A stretch of DNA of 26,161 bases from a virus. Numbering within the stretch: the stretch's first letter is position 1; each line of letters opens with the position of its first letter. Below are positions 20,974 to 26,161 of this stretch, piece after piece. The translations under genes were made by a program, and so were the position numbers. The notes under the pieces were generated by a model. That model was given only the letters and a program-made list of their open reading frames with translations. It made no database searches and had not been told where the DNA came from. The stretch spans positions 1 to 26,161 of the IMG/VR virus record IMGVR_UViG_3300012985_000024; one strand, given 5' to 3'.

Positions 20974-21843
20974 TTACACACCGGTCTGCACTTTGATATG
21001 CTTCGCAGCGCCGGAAATACCAAGCTTCGCACCGATCACCCAGTCAACGCTGAGCACGTACGCGAACTCATGCTGCGCGTGCTTATCGGAGACTTTGAAC
21101 CGTGGTTCGTACTGCGATACCAAGTACAAAAAGTCTGGATGGAAGAACAGGCCGCCCGATGTTGCGCTGATGGATTGGGTATTGTCTTCGTAGACGCGGA
21201 ATCCATAGCGCGGTAGACCGATCTGGCCGTTGATCACGGGAGCATCAGAGCCAACGAAGTCAGCGCTGGTGAACGTGGTATCCACGAGCAGGTCCGAGTA
21301 ATACTGGGGCGCAAGCAGAGCATACCAAGGTTTGTTATAACCCCATTTTGCCAAAGCCGCGGTCTCGCGCGCAAGGGCCACGGTCGACGCTGTCATGGTC
21401 GCAATGCTTGGGATCGTGGTCGTTGGTGCCACGAGGGAGTAAAGATAGGTGTTCAGCTGGTTGCTGATCGCAGACACCATGGCATTACGGACTTCGGTGG
21501 ACTTCCCACCCAGAGGATCGATCAAGCTTTGGATTGCCATGAGGTCATGGAAATCATAAGACGCAACCAAACGCTGATCGGCGGTAACCGACACAGAGCT
21601 CAAGCTGATCGTCTCAGGTGTGAATGTCCGGCCTACGCCCGCGCCGTCGATAGTCAGACGCTGACCAGTGGGAGCGTTGATCTGGTTGACCTTGACGGTG
21701 TCGCCGCCCTCACGAAGGTCGCCCGTATAGTCACGGTTCACCAGGTTATAGAGGAGGTTTGTTTGACGCAATTGGTCCATAAACAATGGGCTCCAAAAGG
21801 TCTGAATCGCACTCGCTACATCATCCAAATCTGAGTTGGCCAT
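20974..21843 (-). CDS. major capsid protein (HK97-fold)
   Basis: Shell subunit of 289 residues. The N-terminal helix (FWSPLFMDQLRQTNLLYNLV), a strand-turn typical of HK97 E-loops (LREGGDTVKVNQINAPTGQR), a spine helix (LGGKSTEVRNAMVSAISNQL) and a C-terminal P domain (LPRYGFRVYEDN, HEFAYVLSVDWVIGAKLGIS) are in the expected order. Location after a scaffold gene supports the call. AAGGG lies eight bases before the ATG, in a leader that can form alternative hairpins. A terminator follows the gene. No protease domain is visible near it. Confidence 0.88.
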   Translation of the reverse strand: MANSDLDDVASAIQTFWSPLFMDQLRQTNLLYNLVNRDYTGDLREGGDTVKVNQINAPTGQRLTIDGAGVGRTFTPETISLSSVSVTADQRLVASYDFHDLMAIQSLIDPLGGKSTEVRNAMVSAISNQLNTYLYSLVAPTTTIPSIATMTASTVALARETAALAKWGYNKPWYALLAPQYYSDLLVDTTFTSADFVGSDAPVINGQIGLPRYGFRVYEDNTQSISATSGGLFFHPDFLYLVSQYEPRFKVSDKHAQHEFAYVLSVDWVIGAKLGISGAAKHIKVQTGV

Positions 21844-21851
21844 AGTGTTCG

Positions 21852-21904
21852 CCCTTCCCTTCGCGTTTTATCGTTTAGGGAAGGCAAACGATTGACCTTC
21901 CCTA
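21852..21904 (-). promoter_or_regulatory. alternative hairpins before the capsid gene
   Basis: Hairpin 1 pairs TAGGGAAGG (21904-21896) with CCTTCCCTA (21884-21876). Hairpin 2 pairs ATCGTTT (21892-21886) with AAACGAT (21876-21870). They exclude each other. The CCTTCCC arm can also pair with GGGAAGG at 21859-21853, which is the capsid ribosome site. Scaffold's stop is inside hairpin 1. Confidence 0.55.
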
Positions 21905-22540
21905 CTTCCTGCCGAAATTGAAGTTGTGCTTTACCTGGCCCTTGCGAAGTGCTTCCACCTTGTCTTTTGGGGGAAGCTGCTTCCATTCCTCGACAGAGAT
22001 TTTTGCGCCGGAATCACCCGACTTATCTGATGGGAGGAATTTGCTTGCAGGTGCCACGAGCCGTGGGTGCTCTTTTTGGAAGGTTTCAATCACGCTGGCA
22101 ACCGAACTATGGTCGATGCCATTTTCCGTGATTTGAATTTCATCGAGTCGGAGATGTCCCATGTACTGGGGATCGACGCGAATGCCTTTTTCGTTGAGTA
22201 AACCCACTGCTGCATTAAGCTTGCGGAAGTCGGTCTGCTCAGACTTCAGACGCTGATTCTCACCGAGAATTTCAGCATTCTGCTTTTTGAGCTGTTCGAT
22301 AAATTCCACATGCTTTTTTTGGTCCAGCATGGCCTGTTCGTCGCGGGCTTGACGCTCGTTCTCGAACACGGACAGCTTTTCCTGGGTTTCCCGCAGCGAA
22401 TCCCGGAGTTTCTTTTCGCTCTGAACCGTACGGTTATACGTCTCATAGCTCACAGAGCTCGGTCTCTCGCTGCCCTCACCGGCACCGCCTGCGTTTGGGC
22501 TTCCCCCACCAGGGGAATTTTGGGAAGTGTTGTCTGACAT
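21902..22540 (-). CDS. capsid scaffold protein
   Basis: Internal scaffold expected to guide shell assembly and then leave. The product is very polar: a Gly/Ser/Pro N-terminus (residues 1-30), a long coiled coil (about 35-115, SEKKLRDSLRETQEKLSVFE through EILGENQRLKSEQT), a mixed C-terminal half and a basic end (KVEALRKGQVKHNFNFGRK), the usual capsid-binding tail of scaffolds. Its position just before the capsid gene fits. No protease motif. AAGGG is about eleven bases before the ATG. Confidence 0.8.
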   Translation of the reverse strand: MSDNTSQNSPGGGSPNAGGAGEGSERPSSVSYETYNRTVQSEKKLRDSLRETQEKLSVFENERQARDEQAMLDQKKHVEFIEQLKKQNAEILGENQRLKSEQTDFRKLNAAVGLLNEKGIRVDPQYMGHLRLDEIQITENGIDHSSVASVIETFQKEHPRLVAPASKFLPSDKSGDSGAKISVEEWKQLPPKDKVEALRKGQVKHNFNFGRK

Positions 22541-22541
22541 A

Positions 22542-22571
22542 CTTATAATGCCCTTCTGTTTCGGTTGTCAA
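22542..22571 (-). promoter_or_regulatory. sigma70-like promoter overlapping the scaffold start
   Basis: Minus strand TTGACA (perfect -35), 18-base spacer, TATAAG (five of six -10). Transcription would start inside the first scaffold codons, so it would serve internal scaffold or capsid expression rather than full-length scaffold. Confidence 0.4.
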
Positions 22572-22583
22572 TATGGTCTGGGT

Positions 22584-23042
22584 CTATCTCTTTAGGTTCA
22601 ACTTAACGTAGTTCGCAGCGTCCCTGATTTCCTTTCCACTGAGAAACATAAAGCGGCGTCCCTGCTCAGCCTGACCTTCGGCCTTTTCCTGTTCCTTGAT
22701 GGTCCTTAGACCGATGAACAGCTTATTGGCCGTAGCAGTCTTGATGATCAGGGAGTCAAGCATCGTCCCCCGAAAGGTCAGGTTACTCGACTTGCCGCTC
22801 GCTGCTTCCGGGTGTCTGACTTGCCTTGCCCTCCATTTTGCGTACTTGTCCGTCACGCGGCGTAGCTTCACGGCGTTACCGCCTGGGCGTCCAACCCCTT
22901 TACCTTCGCCACGCGTGCGTTGACGGATTTGTTTTATGACATATCCACCGAGCCTGCGCATTGCAGCCGGGGAGTCGATGGATTTTATGATGTCGGCGAA
23001 TATTGCCTCGACCTTTTCAAGGCCAGTGATGGTCACGCTCAT
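22584..23042 (-). CDS. neck / virion morphogenesis-like protein, copy 2
   Basis: 152 residues. Starts MSVTITGLEKVEAIF, the opening seen in many HK97-gp10-like or virion morphogenesis proteins, then a basic helix-turn region (IKQIRQRTRGEGKGVGRPGG, KYAKWRARQVRHP) and strands with MLDSLIIKTATANKLFIGLR, EKAEGQAEQG and FMFLSG. It appears related to the gene just before it (shared MLD...IG/VG...EKAEG). Four-base overlap with that gene. Position between portal and scaffold is unusual for a neck protein. Confidence 0.6.
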   Translation of the reverse strand: MSVTITGLEKVEAIFADIIKSIDSPAAMRRLGGYVIKQIRQRTRGEGKGVGRPGGNAVKLRRVTDKYAKWRARQVRHPEAASGKSSNLTFRGTMLDSLIIKTATANKLFIGLRTIKEQEKAEGQAEQGRRFMFLSGKEIRDAANYVKLNLKR

Positions 23043-23497
23043 GCACTTTCCTTTTCAACCTTGCTGATGATCTTTTGAAGGTCCTTTTGCAGGATGTCGA
23101 GGAATGGACGCGCCTTCCCCGGTATAGGATCGGGCTGGCCGTAGGTGCCCTTTATGTTGCCCTCGGCCTTTTCTCCCAGCTTAGTCCCCTTTTGATAGCC
23201 CACCGTGATCTGACCGCGCGGCGAAAGACTGGAAAAATAACGCATGCCGTCAAGCATGTCGTGACTAAGGGATAAGTCCACTGGACCGCCCTCTGAGACG
23301 CCCTTTCTTTTCGCGTACGCCTCTGTGTATTCGCCAGCCTTTCCTGTCCAATCGCGGCCGTTGACGTTGTAACCCTTTTTGCTCCGATCGATAATGAATT
23401 CCATGACTCGTTCGGCAACGTCGGCCCTCTGCTGAGCGTCGAAATATTCAGGCACTGAAAGCTTGAGTTGGATTTCCCTGTTCCGCGCCAAAGCCAT
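23039..23497 (-). CDS. neck / virion morphogenesis-like protein, copy 1
   Basis: 152 residues. Contains LSLSHDMLDGMRYFS, QITVGYQKGTKLGEKAEG and DPIPGKARPFLDIL, the last being the terminal motif of phage virion morphogenesis proteins that trim or close the head-tail joint. The start overlaps the portal gene by 50 bases, with GGGGGGA immediately before the ATG; no better internal Met start exists. Appears to be a tandem paralogue of the next gene. Confidence 0.6.
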   Translation of the reverse strand: MALARNREIQLKLSVPEYFDAQQRADVAERVMEFIIDRSKKGYNVNGRDWTGKAGEYTEAYAKRKGVSEGGPVDLSLSHDMLDGMRYFSSLSPRGQITVGYQKGTKLGEKAEGNIKGTYGQPDPIPGKARPFLDILQKDLQKIISKVEKESA

Positions 23498-24920
23498 TCC
23501 CCCCCATCGGCGTGATCACTGGCGTTTCCTTATCAATCTCGGACAGCAGTTTAGCTATTTCCTCATCCGTCATGTCGGGATTGAGCTTTTTCAAGGCCCG
23601 CTCTTTCGATATGAAACCAGCAGCCCGCTCGGCATCCAGGTCCTTTACGAGTTCCCCTCTGGTCTGCATTGGGACTGGCTTGGCGAACTCCGTCACCACG
23701 CGCGCGCCCGGGCTGAATATCGTTTTGTTTTCGATCACGCCAGCCGCTACCCACTTGGGATGCATATGCTTTAGGAGGCGCTCCCAAAAGTCCGCTTCGA
23801 AATTCTTATAAACAGTGATCTGCCATTTAAGGGCCTCGAAGGTGTCGGCCTCATCGATGATCTTGGATATGCCTGATGCGAAGCTATCGTTGCCAAGGTC
23901 CCCTGCCACCACGGTCGGGCGCACGCTCTTTGATGAGAGCCAAAGGGACATTTGGGACGCCGCAAGGTTCAGGACTTCACTGATGTCGACGGTTGGCTTC
24001 AGGGTTTCAAAGGATGATTTGTCGGCGGCCGGATTCACGTCGAACTCGATGACTGAGTTTGGAGAGAGCTCGGCCTTGACGTTTTTCAGGCCGATGGCCA
24101 CGAACACCGAGAACGCTTGAAACTTCGTTGCATAGTTCAGGTCAGTCAGTAGCAGCGGTATGAGCAGGGCCATGTCGAGGGTATCCGTTTGGATTTCCGG
24201 CATCGCACAATCCTGGCTGGCGTTGGCGTAGCTGAATGGATTGACGCCGTATCCGTTTACCCCGTCCATCTCTTTTTCCTGCATCAGATCCAAACGGATT
24301 TCGCCCGCCTGATTCATGATCACGAACTGCTCGCGGGTATAGACGTAATAAATCTCATCGTATGCCCCATCCGCGCGCCTTTTCTTTGGCATGCAGACGA
24401 TGATCACGTCAGCCGATGTCGGATCGGTTGGGGATATGTTCATGATCAGAAATTGATGGTTCGGGATGGTCCTGACAAAAGGCTTTTTGAAGTTGGGATT
24501 GGGATTATCCTGAAACTCTGGCTCAGTCAGGCCGATGTGAAGCAGAGCGTAAAGGAATGCGTTAAAGTTTTCGTTATTTTTGCTGAACTTCGAATTCAGA
24601 TCCAGCGTGTCGATATACCACTGCATGAGCTTCACGTCGGCATCGTTCCCGCCTTCGACCTTTCTGACAACGCCGTTTTGATAAATACGGGTCAGCTTAT
24701 CGATCACTTTTCGCGTGATATTGATCGGTGCCTGCCGGAACTGAGCAGCGCTAAACGACTTTGACCCAAGGTCTTCGAGCATTCTCTTTTCCAGCAGCGG
24801 CTTGAGGTTCCCGCCGAGGATCGTGAAAATGTCTTTGTTATACTGAAGGCGGTCGGTTTCGGTTCGGATGAAATTCGCAATCGACTTTCTGTCCTCATTG
24901 TCAAACAGATCTATACTCAT
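23448..24920 (-). CDS. portal protein
   Basis: Dodecameric head vertex through which DNA enters. At 490 residues it has the usual size. Visible features: an N-terminal helical region, the clip/stem order in the middle, and a helix near 355-385 (SGISKIIDEADTFEALKWQI, NFEADFWERLLKHM) typical of portals, followed by a disordered Gly/Pro-rich tail. It overlaps the terminase gene by four bases and follows it, as expected for a packaging module. Confidence 0.82.
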   Translation of the reverse strand: MSIDLFDNEDRKSIANFIRTETDRLQYNKDIFTILGGNLKPLLEKRMLEDLGSKSFSAAQFRQAPINITRKVIDKLTRIYQNGVVRKVEGGNDADVKLMQWYIDTLDLNSKFSKNNENFNAFLYALLHIGLTEPEFQDNPNPNFKKPFVRTIPNHQFLIMNISPTDPTSADVIIVCMPKKRRADGAYDEIYYVYTREQFVIMNQAGEIRLDLMQEKEMDGVNGYGVNPFSYANASQDCAMPEIQTDTLDMALLIPLLLTDLNYATKFQAFSVFVAIGLKNVKAELSPNSVIEFDVNPAADKSSFETLKPTVDISEVLNLAASQMSLWLSSKSVRPTVVAGDLGNDSFASGISKIIDEADTFEALKWQITVYKNFEADFWERLLKHMHPKWVAAGVIENKTIFSPGARVVTEFAKPVPMQTRGELVKDLDAERAAGFISKERALKKLNPDMTDEEIAKLLSEIDKETPVITPMGGNGFGAEQGNPTQAFSA

Positions 24921-26161
24921 AAGTGAATCACCCTCGGTTGAGTGTCTGAATCGAAATTTTTGGTATACCAGACCGCATATCCCAGTGCCGTCGTCACGTG
25001 CTGATAGCGCTTGCTGTCGTCCTCGATTGCAGTCCCTTCCTTTTTACGCACAAGCTTCATACCCGTGTTCAGGACGGGACAGCTGTCGTGGATATATAGG
25101 CGGACTTCCTGTTTCGCATTTTGGCATGCGGCGTTAACCGTTGTCCAGCGCGTAACCAGGGGAGGATTCGCACGCGGAACCTCAAGAGAGCAGTTCATTT
25201 TCCTCTGGGTAAACCAGCCGGTGATCAGGTCATAGTTGGAGTAAAGGGAATTCGAGGACTTCGCCCGACCGGACGCATCCCCGTAAATCAAAAACTTTTG
25301 GAAGCCATCAAAGTACCCTCTGGCCTGCAAATCGTCCAGGTTATCCAGACACCAATTCGCCCCATCTATGATCGACTCCCCGTAAAAGTGCCAATAGCCC
25401 CGGATGAATTGGAACACCGCCGCTGATGCGGGCTTTCCGTCGGCCACGTTGAAGTCAAAGGTGATCCGAAGCGGCTGCGTTTGGTCAGGGACCCAAGGCG
25501 ATCGGATAAGGTTTCGATCCTCGGCATAGGCGTGATAAATCCCCTTCCCGCCAATGCTGATCCATTTTCCTTCCAGGTATCGCTCGGCTTCCAGGGCACT
25601 TAGATCCCGCTTGAGCTGCTCGATATAGATGGGATTCAGGTGAAAGTTGTCGGTGGTGTTCGAATAGAAGACAAACCTGGACGGGGAGCTGAGGGATCCT
25701 TCGATAAAATACCTATACCAAAAGCTGTCTGGCTCACCTGGGTTTGTCGCAGCGATGAGGAAATTCTGCCTGATGCCGGGAATACGCCGAAGGCGGGCCT
25801 TTAGGATTTTGAATCCTGCCTCGAAATCATCGTCATTTTCGGTCAATTCCTCGATCAGCAAACCGCTCAGCTTGAGCGATCGGAACTTGGCCCACCTTTG
25901 ATCACCCCAGGTGACCGAGATAATCCGCGCGCCGTTGCAAAACTCGATTTCCCCGGTGTGATTTCTGACGGTGTAATGAACTCCCTCGATCAAGCTGTCC
26001 TGCAGGTGCTCGATTATCTCCCTGAACAATGTTTTCTTTAAGTCTGGGAGACTTCGGCGGCCGATCGCGATACAGGCATTAGGATTTTCAAGGCAGTGCC
26101 TGACCGCGACGTGGGCCATCAGAATTGATTTCGCAGACCCATAGGACCCCGATAGCAGGAT
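24917..26161 (-). CDS. terL: terminase large subunit, 5' partial
   Basis: ATP-driven packaging motor with a nuclease domain. The frame is open to the right edge: upstream of the ATG at 26119 it reads ILLSGSYGSAKSIL, a P-loop (G-x-x-G-x-A-K-S), so that ATG is internal and the true start lies outside. Walker B is LLIEEL, and the coupling motif is IAATNPGEP. The nuclease domain shows ITFDFNVADG (first Asp), YGDASGRAKS (second Asp), and DDSKRYQHVTTALGYAVWY (third Asp region). No small terminase is visible; it probably lies further right. Confidence 0.9.
   Translation of the reverse strand: MLLSGSYGSAKSILMAHVAVRHCLENPNACIAIGRRSLPDLKKTLFREIIEHLQDSLIEGVHYTVRNHTGEIEFCNGARIISVTWGDQRWAKFRSLKLSGLLIEELTENDDDFEAGFKILKARLRRIPGIRQNFLIAATNPGEPDSFWYRYFIEGSLSSPSRFVFYSNTTDNFHLNPIYIEQLKRDLSALEAERYLEGKWISIGGKGIYHAYAEDRNLIRSPWVPDQTQPLRITFDFNVADGKPASAAVFQFIRGYWHFYGESIIDGANWCLDNLDDLQARGYFDGFQKFLIYGDASGRAKSSNSLYSNYDLITGWFTQRKMNCSLEVPRANPPLVTRWTTVNAACQNAKQEVRLYIHDSCPVLNTGMKLVRKKEGTAIEDDSKRYQHVTTALGYAVWYTKNFDSDTQPRVIHL

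Noticed and set aside
1-26161. tRNA, rRNA, integrase, transposase or attachment-site repeats
   Set aside because: None seen on reading both strands; absence by eye is not proof.

Overview
The window is the late half of a tailed double-stranded DNA phage genome or prophage, probably a siphophage. It has a complete capsid and tail module, a tape-measure gene, a G/GT frameshift chaperone, and no visible contractile sheath or baseplate genes. Almost everything from the right edge to about 1906 lies on the minus strand, so the late operon reads right to left. No integrase or repressor is visible, so lifestyle cannot be decided here. The host is probably a Gram-negative bacterium. The phage-embedded lipoproteins, CxxCH proteins and a putative outer-membrane barrel resemble envelope proteins of Bdellovibrionota and other delta-like groups; that host guess is inference from protein style only.

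Right to left on the minus strand: large terminase (runs off the right edge), portal, two related neck-like proteins, scaffold, and an HK97-fold-like major capsid protein. Two competing hairpins precede the capsid gene and a strong terminator follows it. Next come a small protein, three small virion-like proteins, a connector-like protein, tail terminator, major tail protein, tail chaperones G and GT (A AAA AAG slip site), tape measure, two distal tail proteins, a hub-like protein and a large tail fibre. After the fibre is a small two-gene accessory unit: a 35-residue Lys-rich peptide and an Acb2/Tad1-like protein that should sequester cyclic-nucleotide immune signals.

The most unusual part is 2.1-7.0 kb. 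Envelope redox-type genes sit inside the phage late region. A large lipoprotein with one CxxCH, a small monohaem cytochrome c lipoprotein and a small unknown protein form one group, with its own promoter-like sequence before it and a terminator after it. The lysis genes follow: a membrane/coiled-coil protein and an M15 endolysin. Then comes a second pair, a YceI-family protein and a CxxCH-bearing putative beta-barrel protein, followed by a VRR-NUC nuclease and a 64-residue protein.

The left end (1-1928) is on the plus strand. It is a tightly coupled early-type operon: a RecE/Cas4-like exonuclease (its start lies outside the window), a RecT-like annealing protein and two small proteins. It converges on the late operon, and the last genes overlap tail to tail. 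There is no gene-free stretch longer than 300 bases; the longest gaps, about 100-190 bases, hold the promoters, hairpins and terminators listed. I saw no tRNA, rRNA, CRISPR array or insertion sequence.
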